A DNA stretch of 64,000 nucleotides from PSRI01 sp041484195 (GCA_041484195.1 JBGPHC010000002.1:124001-188000); one strand, 5' to 3'. Positions 54,556 to 63,806 are shown, counted from the stretch's first letter. Translations and numbers: made by a program. Notes: a model not told the origin generated them from the sequence alone.

Positions 54556-55653
54556 TCAGAACCGGATGGTGCACCCTATATTTACCGCATAATCGGCGAA
54601 GGCTGCATCACCCTGTGCGTACACTCCGGTCTTTTGAGTAGTGATCTTGTCTGGAACACTTTGGGTTCTGTTGCGCACCACTGCTACCGGAACATATGCA
54701 TAGAGATTCACATTTTTCAGAGCGTAATTCAGTCCTGGTTCAATTGAAATAATATAACCTGGTCTCCTGAATCCATTGCTCCCTCCTATGAGGTCATGAA
54801 CCGGAAGGCATTCATCGCGAACACCCAGTGAAGCGGAAAAGCTATTAAACATCAGATTTGCACCGGCTCTAATCATGTATTGATCCGGCACACTCATAAC
54901 ATCGCTGCCATTTGCTTTCGCGCTTGCAGAAGGCGTGCCGCCTCTTGCAGTGGAAACTCCATTTTGTTCCCTGGGACTGCTGAGATAATAAAAATTTCCA
55001 TAGACGCTTAATGAATGGGTTAGACTATAGAAAGCATTTAATTCTAAAGTAATGCCTGTGCCTCCGTCGCCCAATTGAATAGACTGGTCAACAGGACCGA
55101 GTATTCTTGTGCTGTCATTCTTTATAAAATAATCCTGGTAACGGTAATCACCTGTCGGCAATTTCAAACCAAGTCCGGCCTGAACATTCCATTTGGGATT
55201 CTTGGCTGGATCTAACAGCCAACTATACACGGCGAATCTGACATCGCCGATTCCAAAAGAATGGGTGCTTTGCCTGGCATTCGGTCCGCCATTATTGCCA
55301 CCATGCTCATACAATGAGGAACGGCCGTTCGCGATGATGGGTACATCCAGGGCCACAGACCAACGCTTATTGAGGTTGCGCTGCAGGTAGATATCCATAG
55401 TATAGGCATGGTTGATCACTTCTGTACCCTGCTCTTTTCTTTGCTTTTGTTCTGCTGTGCCCACAAAATGTCGGAATGACTTGAAATATCGGTTATTGAT
55501 ATTGAGGGTCCAGTCTTTTCCCTTGCCGGTGTCATTCATGTGCTCCAGTGTGCTGGCAGTTCCACCCGTACTTCGTATGGCTACACAACCCTGGGCCTTA
55601 GCCTCCTGATTCACCAGGAAGGCAACGAAAATGAATAAGAATAATCTGCGCAT
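54556..55653 (-). CDS. Outer-membrane beta-barrel protein B
   Basis: A 365-aa protein with a signal (MRRLFLFIFVAFLVNQEAKAQ) and a barrel that resembles the MetA-pathway/phenol-degradation porin-like family: SVALDVPIIANGR, FGIGDVRFAVYSWLLD, WNVQAGLGLKLPTGDYRYQDY, YALKNVNLYAYVPVAV, ending VNIGCTIRF. The KLPTGDY turn is typical of this group. It is co-directional with haloperoxidase B 41 bp upstream. Confidence 0.75.
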   Translation of the reverse strand: MRRLFLFIFVAFLVNQEAKAQGCVAIRSTGGTASTLEHMNDTGKGKDWTLNINNRYFKSFRHFVGTAEQKQRKEQGTEVINHAYTMDIYLQRNLNKRWSVALDVPIIANGRSSLYEHGGNNGGPNARQSTHSFGIGDVRFAVYSWLLDPAKNPKWNVQAGLGLKLPTGDYRYQDYFIKNDSTRILGPVDQSIQLGDGGTGITLELNAFYSLTHSLSVYGNFYYLSSPREQNGVSTARGGTPSASAKANGSDVMSVPDQYMIRAGANLMFNSFSASLGVRDECLPVHDLIGGSNGFRRPGYIISIEPGLNYALKNVNLYAYVPVAVVRNRTQSVPDKITTQKTGVYAQGDAAFADYAVNIGCTIRF

Positions 55654-55694
55654 GACAATTTATTTTGAGATGAATAAATAATTATGTAATCCGG

Positions 55695-57050
55695 TTACTT
55701 CAAAGTGGCGGTCTGTTTTTTACGCATTTGGTATTTAGATGTTACAAGTTCTCCGAGTTTCGAACCCTGTTTGAATGATTCCAGCACGGAATTCTTGTAA
55801 TGAATGCCTCCGTAAAATCTGCTCATACCAGCTTCATGTGCCGCCTGCAGGGCAGAATTGAAGCTTCTGTCAGGCCATCCCCATGGTCTTTCAGTCGAAT
55901 CCTTAAATACCAGATTCGGTCCATGAATATTTGTGAGCACCGTGGCAGCAGCAGTTGAAATTTCTCCATGACCGCTGGTATATTCCGGGAAAGGAGGCGT
56001 TTGCAAAAAAGGTTTCCAGTTCTCATCAATATATTTATTGATATAAGTCTCCGGACGAATCAGGCTCCAGTAGAATTTAGACTCCCAGCAGGAGATGAAT
56101 GCATCCATCAACGCAAAGGAAACAGAGGCATAGGTGTAAACGGTCTCGTCGAAATCTGATTTCTGATTCTTGCAGATGATTCCCGTTATGCCCATCCAAT
56201 GGCCTCCGGGTGTCATTGCCTTGGTGGCATACATGACATGACCCACCACAATCAGTTTAAAACCATTGCAGTCCCAGAAATTATTGATGGATTGCTGCAA
56301 AGTGGTTTGCTCATTGACTGAATCATATACTTCCTTTACCATGTTGTAGAAAGGGGTTCCTTTCTCCTTGCTGAATGCCATGGGTGGATCTGCCGCAAAC
56401 TGATTGCTGCTGTCCATAACGATGGGCCTGATCTCCATCCAGTGCGGTTCTATAGCGGGGAAATACCCCGGGGGCGTTGGAACCCACTTGCCTTCATCAT
56501 TGGGAACAGTGTATTTGCTGGCAGACCTGGTTTGAGCATAATTGTCTGTTTTAGCCCAGTCAAGAATAAATTTCCCCATTTGGTCTGCATATGCAATCGA
56601 ATTATCATACTCATCTTGGGGCATACCGTGATCGATAGCCAGCTTTTTTACGCCGTCAATAATGCTGTCGGTAGTTGTAGTGGAAAAAGTGAGCGCTTTT
56701 CCAATATTCATGAAAGCCAGAGTGGCCGCGAAATGCGGGTTCAGTTTCTTGCCTTTTTCCGGTGCAGGAACATTCTTCAGATCCTTAATCTGCCCATCTA
56801 ATGATTGGTATCGATCATTTGTGTGGGCAATCACTTCGTATGCAGCCAGGTGGGCATAGGCGTAAATCCTGCTGGCCACCGGAGGAGTGAAAATATCATA
56901 AGTGATTACGTCAGTAAGCTGGCCCGTGACCTTGCTGTACAGAATGGGATCGCTCAGAACTTCCTGATAGTCCTTCTTAGTCTGATTACAGGATACCAGG
57001 ATTACAAACACAGCCGGAGCTACGGCAAACAGGAACCTTTTCATGTTCAT
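55695..57050 (-). CDS. Vanadium-dependent haloperoxidase / PAP2-like protein B
   Basis: A lipoprotein of 451 aa from the first in-frame ATG fitting a signal (57050, or 57044: MKRFLFAVAPAVFVILVSC). Motifs: KFYWSLIRP (KxxxxxxRP), FPEYTSGHGEIS (SGH), SRFYGGIHYKNSV. The last normally ends in Asp four residues after His but here has Ser, so the charge relay is weakened. Relative to paralogue A the overall layout is the same. It is first in the run B-barrel B-barrel A-haloperoxidase A. The 270 bp upstream show nothing. Confidence 0.83.
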   Translation of the reverse strand: MNMKRFLFAVAPAVFVILVSCNQTKKDYQEVLSDPILYSKVTGQLTDVITYDIFTPPVASRIYAYAHLAAYEVIAHTNDRYQSLDGQIKDLKNVPAPEKGKKLNPHFAATLAFMNIGKALTFSTTTTDSIIDGVKKLAIDHGMPQDEYDNSIAYADQMGKFILDWAKTDNYAQTRSASKYTVPNDEGKWVPTPPGYFPAIEPHWMEIRPIVMDSSNQFAADPPMAFSKEKGTPFYNMVKEVYDSVNEQTTLQQSINNFWDCNGFKLIVVGHVMYATKAMTPGGHWMGITGIICKNQKSDFDETVYTYASVSFALMDAFISCWESKFYWSLIRPETYINKYIDENWKPFLQTPPFPEYTSGHGEISTAAATVLTNIHGPNLVFKDSTERPWGWPDRSFNSALQAAHEAGMSRFYGGIHYKNSVLESFKQGSKLGELVTSKYQMRKKQTATLK

Positions 57051-57322
57051 TAATATTTGTTTATTGAATGGTTGATTATACGCGTTTTTGCCTGACAGAT
57101 TAAATGATGATAGCTGATCCTGCAATAGTTCTATTACTCAATTCTCTCATGTTCGGAGACTTTCTGCAGATTCTGATTCCGTAATTCAAGATGGAATGAC
57201 TATGATCTGGTCTTTATCTTAGCATTCAACTGATGTTATGGCTTAACCCAACTGGGCGACATAAACATTCAGGCATTACATTAAATTGCTGCAGAAAAGA
57301 TGAGAATCGTGGATAATAGCGT

Positions 57323-57880
57323 TCAGGCATCGGGGGGCTGCTCAGGATATCTGACATAGGCTGTCAGAATGGGGGGTGTGGTATCAAAACCATATGAAAA
57401 AGAAGTAGAAAGCGAGGCGAATTCCCAATCCTGGTGGTTTCCGTCATAATCGGAGAGAGTATTCTTAAATCCTGCAAAGGGATTGGAATTGTCAGAATGC
57501 TTATTCGAAGTATTATTCTGGATGTCGTTGATCAGGTTGAACATCTCATCCCTGGCACTATGCATTTTCATTTTAGCCTGGTTGGGGATGCACATCAGGA
57601 CCAGGGAATCATTGTACACTTTGCGCTTTACATATTTATACTGCACTCCGTCCAGTTCCACTTCCCCGTCGCAACGCTCAAACTCTTTCCAGTTGTAGAA
57701 ATAAGGCAGACGTATGGGAATCTTAACTTCAACCAGGTCCTTCTCGTCATAATCATTCTTATCAAGCCTGGCTTCCAATCTGTCATTCTCGCGCGACTCC
57801 CAATAATTGAGCAATAGCCTGTAGCCTGACAGGTTGAAAAAGAATACAATACAAAATACTATGGCAGTCAGTTTGCGCAA
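57323..57880 (-). CDS. Hypothetical protein with N-terminal membrane anchor
   Basis: A 185-aa protein with one hydrophobic N-terminal helix (LTAIVFCIVFFFNLSGYRLLL). It then has a charged stretch (ESRENDRLEARLDKNDYDEKD) and a soluble domain containing CDGEVELDGVQYKYVKRKVYND and an asparagine/serine-rich loop (NNTSNKHSDNSNPF), ending YVRYPEQPPDA. I do not recognise the family. It lies 35 bp after the GH65 gene in the same direction, so the two are probably co-transcribed, but its role is unknown. Confidence 0.7.
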   Translation of the reverse strand: MRKLTAIVFCIVFFFNLSGYRLLLNYWESRENDRLEARLDKNDYDEKDLVEVKIPIRLPYFYNWKEFERCDGEVELDGVQYKYVKRKVYNDSLVLMCIPNQAKMKMHSARDEMFNLINDIQNNTSNKHSDNSNPFAGFKNTLSDYDGNHQDWEFASLSTSFSYGFDTTPPILTAYVRYPEQPPDA

Positions 57881-57915
57881 AACAGCTTGTTTGGTCTAAA
57901 CTAATAAAATTTTAA

Positions 57916-59955
57916 CTAAGGATTCACAATATACACCTTCTTTTCAATTCCAATTCCGGTCATGGTCAGGTTTTTCCAGCCTGAGGGCAATTTGGATTTA
58001 ACCTGAATGATGCCTTTGGGCGTTATTTCCAATCCCCCGAAACCCATCAACATACTCTGGATCATACCGCCGGCGCCTGTTGCAAAATAGGGATTATTTC
58101 CTGTGGCCGTCTCGGCGATGACTCCAAAAGGGGGTCTCATATTGGAACTAAATCCATTTTTGAATGCCTTATATGCCTTATCTCCTTCTCCCAGTCTCGC
58201 ATAGAGTATCGCAAAAATCGCATGAGTCATGGCTGGACCTTCTCCAATCCTGGGTTCATAGTATTCCAAGTCTCTTCTGATATCCGATGGATTGGTAATT
58301 TCTCTTAGTGGATAGGCAAGCAGGTTTGCATCTGCCTGCTTTATTTTCTCTCCATTGTAGGTCGCGTGCTCACGGGTAATGCCATCGGGAAATTTCAGGA
58401 TCGGGATATTCTGAGCCACCAGTTTCCAGTCCTCATCAGACACAAAACCTAGTATTTTCGCTGCTTCTAACGCGTATTGCAGGTTCGCTTTTGCCGCTGC
58501 GTTGGTAAATGCATCATTATCAACATTCTCGGCCCACTCATCCGCTGCTACCACATTCCTGATTTCGTATTTGCCCGGCCCATTTCTTTCCACTCTCGAA
58601 GCCCAGAAATCCGCCGTTTCCTTCAGGATGGGCCAGCCTTTTTCGCGTAACCAGTTCTTGTCCTGTGTAACGCAATAATAATTCCAGGCAGCTATGCCAA
58701 CGCAGGCCGTAATATGATGCTCAAATGGGCCACTTAGCGCCCAGACGGGGGTTTCTTCCACACCCGTTTCGGTACTCTCCCAGGGAAACATGGCGCCTTT
58801 GAATCCCAGGGCAAAGGCATTTCTTTTGGCGGCTTCCAGCCTTCGGAATCGGTATTCAATCAGGGATTGCGCCAATTCAGGATGCAATACCAGCAGCGCT
58901 GGGAACATCCACAATTCAGTATCCCAAAAAACATGTCCATTATAGCCCAGGCCCGAAAGCCCCATCGGAGAAGGAGAAAGTGCGGAACCGGCACGACAGA
59001 ATGAATAGAGATGATAAAGCATACTGTGCACTTCCTGCTGGGAAGAATCGTCTCCTTTAATTATAATATCACTCTTCCAGAGATCATCCCAGGCCTTGTT
59101 GTGAAACTGAAGCAGTCGGTCATGACCTTCCAGCTTAGCGAATATGGTAAGCCGTTCCGCTTCATTCAGTGGATCGTCATGATGTGCCGATGTTATAGAG
59201 GAGCCTACTATGGAAAAATGGTAGGTCTCACCTGCTTTGACATGGCGGCTGAATTTCATCAGGTGCATATTATTATCCCACATTTCATGGATCACTCTTG
59301 GCTCCTGACCATGGGGCTCTTCAAACATGAAAGTATTGGATGCACACATTAATAGTTTGCCGGTGGGACTCTTGGCGGAAGAGGTAAGCAGACTGATTAC
59401 AACGTGAGGACGGTCAATCTCGTTATAATAATTTTGCACATCCTTGAGTGCATCGGGTGCTTCCATAACACTGGATGCGGTGATATTAATGTCTTTTTTC
59501 GCAGTGATATTCACATCCATCAAGACTGTGTATGGCAATTGCCGTAGCGAATAGTAAGTGTAGGCAACGGAAGCCTTGTCACCGAAATCAAAGCGGGAAT
59601 TGAAACCCGCGTGTTTCATGTCAAGCGACTGTTCCATATTAGCCGCATCTTCAGCCCCGATCCTTTTGCCATCAATATCGAGATACATGTTCAGGAGATT
59701 GAAGCTGCGCAGAAAATTACTGACGCGGCCTCTTCCATATAAATCATAAGCGCCTGCCAGCACAACATCTTTCACCTTGAAAGGCTCCGGAGAAGAAACG
59801 ATCCCGATCATTCCATTCGCCACGGTAATACCATAATAATGTGATGGATCAATCTTATCAGCCCTGAGTTTCCAGACATCGTTACCCTGGGATTGCGCGC
59901 AAATGGTTTGAACGAAAAAAAAGACAGATAGCAAAAATCGATGGGCCATATTCAT
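57916..59955 (-). CDS. Glycoside hydrolase family 65 protein
   Basis: A 679-aa periplasmic enzyme (signal MNMAHRFLLSVFFFVQTICAQ). The (alpha/alpha)6 barrel has a GLGYNGHVFWDTELWMFPAL segment (about residue 340) and the catalytic-acid region VVAADEWAENVDNDAFTNAA (about 480), matching the GPDEYHxNVDNNxYTN pattern of GH65. The SXESTE-type WESTETGVEETPVW loop is also present. GH65 members act on trehalose, maltose, kojibiose, or glucosyl-galactosyl hydroxylysine. A phosphorylase usually lacks a signal peptide, so I favour a hydrolase. It is followed by a membrane-anchored protein and preceded by RidA. Confidence 0.88.
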   Translation of the reverse strand: MNMAHRFLLSVFFFVQTICAQSQGNDVWKLRADKIDPSHYYGITVANGMIGIVSSPEPFKVKDVVLAGAYDLYGRGRVSNFLRSFNLLNMYLDIDGKRIGAEDAANMEQSLDMKHAGFNSRFDFGDKASVAYTYYSLRQLPYTVLMDVNITAKKDINITASSVMEAPDALKDVQNYYNEIDRPHVVISLLTSSAKSPTGKLLMCASNTFMFEEPHGQEPRVIHEMWDNNMHLMKFSRHVKAGETYHFSIVGSSITSAHHDDPLNEAERLTIFAKLEGHDRLLQFHNKAWDDLWKSDIIIKGDDSSQQEVHSMLYHLYSFCRAGSALSPSPMGLSGLGYNGHVFWDTELWMFPALLVLHPELAQSLIEYRFRRLEAAKRNAFALGFKGAMFPWESTETGVEETPVWALSGPFEHHITACVGIAAWNYYCVTQDKNWLREKGWPILKETADFWASRVERNGPGKYEIRNVVAADEWAENVDNDAFTNAAAKANLQYALEAAKILGFVSDEDWKLVAQNIPILKFPDGITREHATYNGEKIKQADANLLAYPLREITNPSDIRRDLEYYEPRIGEGPAMTHAIFAILYARLGEGDKAYKAFKNGFSSNMRPPFGVIAETATGNNPYFATGAGGMIQSMLMGFGGLEITPKGIIQVKSKLPSGWKNLTMTGIGIEKKVYIVNP

Positions 59956-59999
59956 GCATTTATGGTTGAATTTTTCGAAGTCAGCACAATAAAAAAATC

Positions 60000-60380
60000 T
60001 TATTGACGGGCTATGACGCTGATCTCAACGTTCACATTCTTGGGAAGGGATTTTACCGCCACTGTTTCCCGGGCAGGGTAGTCACCACTAAAATATTTTC
60101 CATAAGCGGCATTCACGGATTCAAAAATGGCCATATCACTCAGGAAAATAGTTGTTTTCACCACGTGATTAAAATCCATACGGGCTTCCTTCAATATGGA
60201 TTGGAGGTTTTGCATCACCTGATCCGTTTCTTTAGCGGGATCGCCTGTTTCCAAATTTCCAGTTTCAGGATTGATGGCTATCTGGCCGGAAACAAATAAC
60301 AGGTCGCCGCTCCTGACGGCCTGGCTATAAGGTCCGATGGGCGCGGGAGCATATTTAGTGCGGATGATTGATTTTTCCAT
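60000..60380 (-). CDS. ridA: RidA family reactive intermediate deaminase
   Basis: A 126-aa cytosolic protein that hydrolyses enamine/imine intermediates. The whole pattern is kept: APAPIGPYSQAVRSGDLLFVSGQ, MQNLQSILKEARMDFNHVVKTTIFLSDM, and YFSGDYPARETVAVKSLP with the active-site Arg. It is 44 bp upstream of the GH65 gene and on the same strand, an unexplained but possibly co-transcribed pair. It is divergent from the 60456 gene. Confidence 0.95.
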   Translation of the reverse strand: MEKSIIRTKYAPAPIGPYSQAVRSGDLLFVSGQIAINPETGNLETGDPAKETDQVMQNLQSILKEARMDFNHVVKTTIFLSDMAIFESVNAAYGKYFSGDYPARETVAVKSLPKNVNVEISVIARQ

Positions 60381-60455
60381 GAATTATTTTTGAAAGGAAT
60401 TAAAATTGCGAAGATTCCTTCAATCGGCCAACCTATTTTTGCGGAAATTTCAGCC

Positions 60456-61085
60456 ATGCTGGTGATTGTAAATGCAAGCGAAGATAGGCGTGAAGATTGG
60501 CCCAAAAAAAATCAATCCGGAAATATTGAATTGATCTGGGTGCATGCTGCCAATGAATTTGCAAATTATCCCGCCGCTGAAGCTTTTTTTGATTTGCAGC
60601 CGAAACAGGATCATTACAGGAAATATCCTCCAGGCAAGCTGGTATTCATCAACCTGGTAGAAGACAAATTGGAATCAGTGCCTTTCGAGACAGCCGTCCG
60701 GATCAATGCCTGGCCGGGATTTCTGAATCGCAACCTGGTAGAACTTGTAGCCCGGCAGGGCCAATTGAACATGACCCGGAAAATCATGGATGAATTAGGC
60801 TGGAAATATAAATTGCTGGAAGATGAACCAGGCATGGTGGCCCCGAGGATTGTGGCGATGATCATCAACGAGGCATATTTTGCCCTGGGGGAAGGTGTGA
60901 GTAGCAGGGAGGAAATTGATATCGCGATGAAACTCGGCACCAATTATCCTTATGGCCCTTTCGAATGGAGTCGCAAGATTGGACTCAGAAGGATCCATGA
61001 TCTCCTGAAAAAATTAGCGGGTTACGGTGATCGTTATGTGGTTGCGCCCGCACTGGAAGAGGAACTGGAAACGCTGAACGAATGA
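60456..61085 (+). CDS. 3-hydroxyacyl-CoA dehydrogenase C-terminal domain protein lacking the NAD domain
   Basis: A 209-aa protein from ATG 60456 (MLVIVNASEDRREDW). A TTG at 60390 is a less likely start. Its second half (about residues 100-205) is a 3HCDH C-terminal domain: PRIVAMIINEAYFALGEGV, REEIDIAMKLGTNYPYGPFEW and LRRIHDLLKKLAG are diagnostic. The first 80 residues lack the GxGxxG Rossmann fold of the usual enzyme, and no such fold precedes it. Either it has lost catalysis or it pairs with another subunit. Such stand-alone versions recur in Bacteroidota, so truncation need not be recent. Confidence 0.8.
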   Translation: MLVIVNASEDRREDWPKKNQSGNIELIWVHAANEFANYPAAEAFFDLQPKQDHYRKYPPGKLVFINLVEDKLESVPFETAVRINAWPGFLNRNLVELVARQGQLNMTRKIMDELGWKYKLLEDEPGMVAPRIVAMIINEAYFALGEGVSSREEIDIAMKLGTNYPYGPFEWSRKIGLRRIHDLLKKLAGYGDRYVVAPALEEELETLNE

Positions 61086-61174
61086 AAATGAATTCCTGAA
61101 AACGAATTATTGATACACTTGGATTATCAAAAAAAAACCTGCCCGCGAAATAATTCAGTCATCAATTAGAAATT

Positions 61175-61858
61175 ATGGCATTACTCCTGTATATTGACAC
61201 GGCCCTGGAAAAAGCATCCGTTGGTTTGGCCAGGGATACCGAATTATTGATCCAACTGGAAAATGACCAGCAAAAGGACCACGCGTCATTTGTGCAACCG
61301 GCGATTCAAAAGATATTACAGGAATTCCACCTTTCTCCAAAAGATCTGGACGGTGTTGGTGTAACAGCGGGACCCGGTTCTTATACCGGTTTGCGGGTTG
61401 GAATGGCAAGTGCTAAAGGGCTCTGCTATGCTTTGAACATTCCCATGATCACGGTGGGCACTTTAGAACTCATGGCCGCCGCAGCCATTGTCCAATTTCC
61501 AGGTTTCGATGCCTATTGCCCCATGATCGATGCCAGGAGAAATGAGGTGTTCACCGCCATTTTCGGCCCAAAAAAGGAAGTCATTTTGACCCCCGGGGCT
61601 CTAATCCTCGATGAAAATTCATTTTCCGCCAAAATAAAGGACTTCCGTATCCTTTTTTTTGGCAATGGTTCCGGAAAATGGAAAACCATGATGGGAAATA
61701 ACCCCGGGCCAAGCTTCGGAGAGCTTGAATATAATGGTAAACACTTAGCTAAAGAAGTTTACGAGCGTTATTCGCTGAAACTGTTTGCTGACCTGGCTTA
61801 TACAGAACCCCTCTACGTTAAGGAATTTCATTTCGCAACCGACAAAACAAAAAAATAA
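61175..61858 (+). CDS. tsaB: tRNA threonylcarbamoyladenosine biosynthesis protein TsaB
   Basis: Non-catalytic partner of TsaD (ASKHA fold) in making t6A37 of tRNA, 227 aa. Marker elements: LLYIDTALEKASVGLA at the N-terminus, DLDGVGVTAGPGSYTGLRVGMASAKG (about residues 57-82), and MIDARRNEVFTAIF (about 118). It acts in the cytosol. It is single in the window, with tsaD and tsaE elsewhere. Confidence 0.95.
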   Translation: MALLLYIDTALEKASVGLARDTELLIQLENDQQKDHASFVQPAIQKILQEFHLSPKDLDGVGVTAGPGSYTGLRVGMASAKGLCYALNIPMITVGTLELMAAAAIVQFPGFDAYCPMIDARRNEVFTAIFGPKKEVILTPGALILDENSFSAKIKDFRILFFGNGSGKWKTMMGNNPGPSFGELEYNGKHLAKEVYERYSLKLFADLAYTEPLYVKEFHFATDKTKK

Positions 61859-61891
61859 TCATCCTGAATTTTTAGATTATTAAGGGATAAA

Positions 61892-61955
61892 TTGACATTT
61901 ATTTGTCATTTGAGGCATATATTTGCTCTTGAAAGTTTAATGGTTAAATATTTAA
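61892..61955 (+). promoter_or_regulatory. Putative arsR promoter and palindromic operator
   Basis: A TTG at 61892 and TATATTTG at 61918-61925 (full TAnnTTTG match) have the right distance for a Bacteroidota promoter. TTAAATATTTAA (61944-61955), a perfect 12-bp palindrome, lies just after the expected transcription start. It fits the AT-rich dyads that ArsR dimers bind, so autoregulation is a reasonable guess. Confidence 0.45.
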
Positions 61956-61968
61956 AATTAGATTTCCT

Positions 61969-62319
61969 ATGACCGGCCTTAGCCCGTATACGATGATTCT
62001 CAGTGGTTCTGACCATGAGAATGAAGTACAGTTAAGAATTGATTTCCTAAGCGTCAAAAAAGCTGTACTAATCTTGAGAGCCCTAAACCACAAATTGCGC
62101 CAGCAAATGATTCGTCTGCTGGATGAAAAATCAAAAATGACAGTGACAGAATTGTATGTGCAGTTGCGACTGGAACAATCGGTTGCATCTCAGCACCTGG
62201 CAATTTTGCGCAGGGCTGGCATTGTAACCACTTCCAGAGAAGGCAAATTCATTTATTACTCCGTTAATCATAAGCGATTGGCGGAAATAAATGATTTTGT
62301 CGAGGAATTACTCGGTTAG
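61969..62319 (+). CDS. ArsR family winged-helix transcriptional regulator (no cysteine)
   Basis: A 116-aa SmtB/ArsR repressor: LNHKLRQQMIRLLDEKSKMTVTELYVQLRLEQSVASQHLAILRRAGIVTTSREGKFIYYSVN spans the winged helix. The recognition helix is QSVASQHLAIL and the wing is SREGKFIYYSV. It contains no cysteine, so neither the metal-site CxC type nor the dithiol persulfide-sensing mode of BigR/SqrR can apply. It precedes the sulfur gene and probably controls it. A terminator separates them, so the downstream gene may have its own promoter. Confidence 0.9.
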   Translation: MTGLSPYTMILSGSDHENEVQLRIDFLSVKKAVLILRALNHKLRQQMIRLLDEKSKMTVTELYVQLRLEQSVASQHLAILRRAGIVTTSREGKFIYYSVNHKRLAEINDFVEELLG

Positions 62320-62336
62320 CAGAATCAAATTGGACC

Positions 62337-62367
62337 AAACGGCTGCCCTTGTGACGGCCGTTTTTTT
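62337..62367 (+). terminator. Rho-independent terminator between arsR and the MBL-rhodanese gene
   Basis: AAACGGC at 62337-62343 pairs with GCCGTTT (62357-62363), followed by more T residues (62361-62367). It lies 18 bp after the arsR stop and 27 bp before the next ATG, so it may act as an attenuator. Confidence 0.7.
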
Positions 62368-62393
62368 ATTATTATTTTTGCAAAAATGAATTC

Positions 62394-63806
62394 ATGTTCA
62401 TAAAGCAGTTATATACGGGCTGCCTGAGTGAGGCGGCTTATTTTATTGAGAGTGAAGGTGAGGCTGCGGTGATAGACCCGGTTAGGGACACGGATATTTA
62501 CCTGGAATTGGCCAGGGAAAGAAATGCCGTCGTCAAATATATTTTCGAGACACATTTTCATGCGGATTTTGTAAGTGGACATATCGATCTCGCCAGGAAA
62601 ACAGGTGCTCAAATTATTTATGGGCCTGGCACTGAATCCGGTCTCCCGGTTTATGTGGCCCATGATTCAGAAACATTCAGTATTGGAAAACTCAGTATAG
62701 AAGTCCTGCATACACCGGGGCATACCCTGGAATCCTCCTGCTATTTGCTCAAAGACGAAAGTGGAAATCCTCATTGTGTTTTTACAGGCGACACTTTATT
62801 TGTAGGTGATGTAGGCCGTCCCGACCTGGCTCAACAGATTAATTTAAGCAAGGAGCAGCTCGCCGGCATGTTGTACGATTCGCTCCAGAAAAAAATTGTC
62901 CTGCTTCCGGATGATGTGCTCGTTTATCCGGCCCATGGAAAGGGTAGCGCCTGTGGCAAGAACCTGGGTACTGAGACGCATAGCACTATTCGTGATGAAA
63001 AAGAAACCAACTATGCGTTGAAATCGCAAAGCAGGGACTTATTCATCAAAGCGGTTACGGAAGGCCTTACCGAACCGCCCGGATATTTTTCCATCAATGC
63101 GAGAATCAATAAAGAAGGATGCGAAAGCCTGGATAAGGTCTTGAAGCAGGGCATGACTCCTTTCACCGTGGAAACGGTAAGGAAAATGATAAAGAAGGAG
63201 GAGGATTTTATTCTTCTCGATACCAGAAATGCCAATGAATTTACATTCGGTTTTTTGCCGGGTTCAATATTCATTGGGCTGGAAGGCCGGTTTGCGGAAT
63301 GGGCCGGCAGCCTCCTGCCATTCGACAAAGACATCCTGCTGGTAACAGAACCGGGAAAAGAAGAAGAGAGTATTGTACGATTGGCGCGGGTGGGATTTGA
63401 AAAGATCATCGGTTACCTGGATGGTGGATTCAAGACCTGGAAAGAGGATGGCGAAAGATTTGACATGATCATTGACATTGAACCAGCGGAACTCGCTATG
63501 GACATCCCCTACGATGAAAACATAGTACTGCTCGATGTTCGGAAGCCCGTGGAATTTGCCGAAGGACATATAAGAGACGCGGTGAACCTTCCGCTTAGTG
63601 ACATGAAAGACCCTGGCTCCCTGGCAATGATCGATGAGCGCCATACTATTTATGTGCACTGCACGGGTGGATATAGGAGCGTGATTGCGGCTTCTCTGCT
63701 TAAGAGACAGGGTTTCCCCAATATCAGAAATGTTTTGGGCGGATGGAACAGGATCAGGGAAGAACAATCCATATCCGTCGCCAAAGAAACCAGCGTATTA
63801 AATTGA
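62394..63806 (+). CDS. MBL-fold persulfide dioxygenase-like protein with two rhodanese domains
   Basis: A 470-aa cytosolic protein. The N-terminal metallo-beta-lactamase domain has the THFHADFVSGH motif (about residues 50-60), TPGHTLESSCYLL, the FTGDTLFVGDVGRPDL metal ligand and VYPAHGKGSACG. It is followed by two rhodanese domains. In the first (about 260-350) the active-site loop reads LLVTEPGKEEES with no Cys. In the second (about 365-460) it is VHCTGGYRSV with an active Cys. This layout is that of CstB-type sulfide-oxidation enzymes, and glutathione or low-molecular-weight thiol persulfide is the likely substrate. An ArsR gene lies just upstream. Confidence 0.92.
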   Translation: MFIKQLYTGCLSEAAYFIESEGEAAVIDPVRDTDIYLELARERNAVVKYIFETHFHADFVSGHIDLARKTGAQIIYGPGTESGLPVYVAHDSETFSIGKLSIEVLHTPGHTLESSCYLLKDESGNPHCVFTGDTLFVGDVGRPDLAQQINLSKEQLAGMLYDSLQKKIVLLPDDVLVYPAHGKGSACGKNLGTETHSTIRDEKETNYALKSQSRDLFIKAVTEGLTEPPGYFSINARINKEGCESLDKVLKQGMTPFTVETVRKMIKKEEDFILLDTRNANEFTFGFLPGSIFIGLEGRFAEWAGSLLPFDKDILLVTEPGKEEESIVRLARVGFEKIIGYLDGGFKTWKEDGERFDMIIDIEPAELAMDIPYDENIVLLDVRKPVEFAEGHIRDAVNLPLSDMKDPGSLAMIDERHTIYVHCTGGYRSVIAASLLKRQGFPNIRNVLGGWNRIREEQSISVAKETSVLN

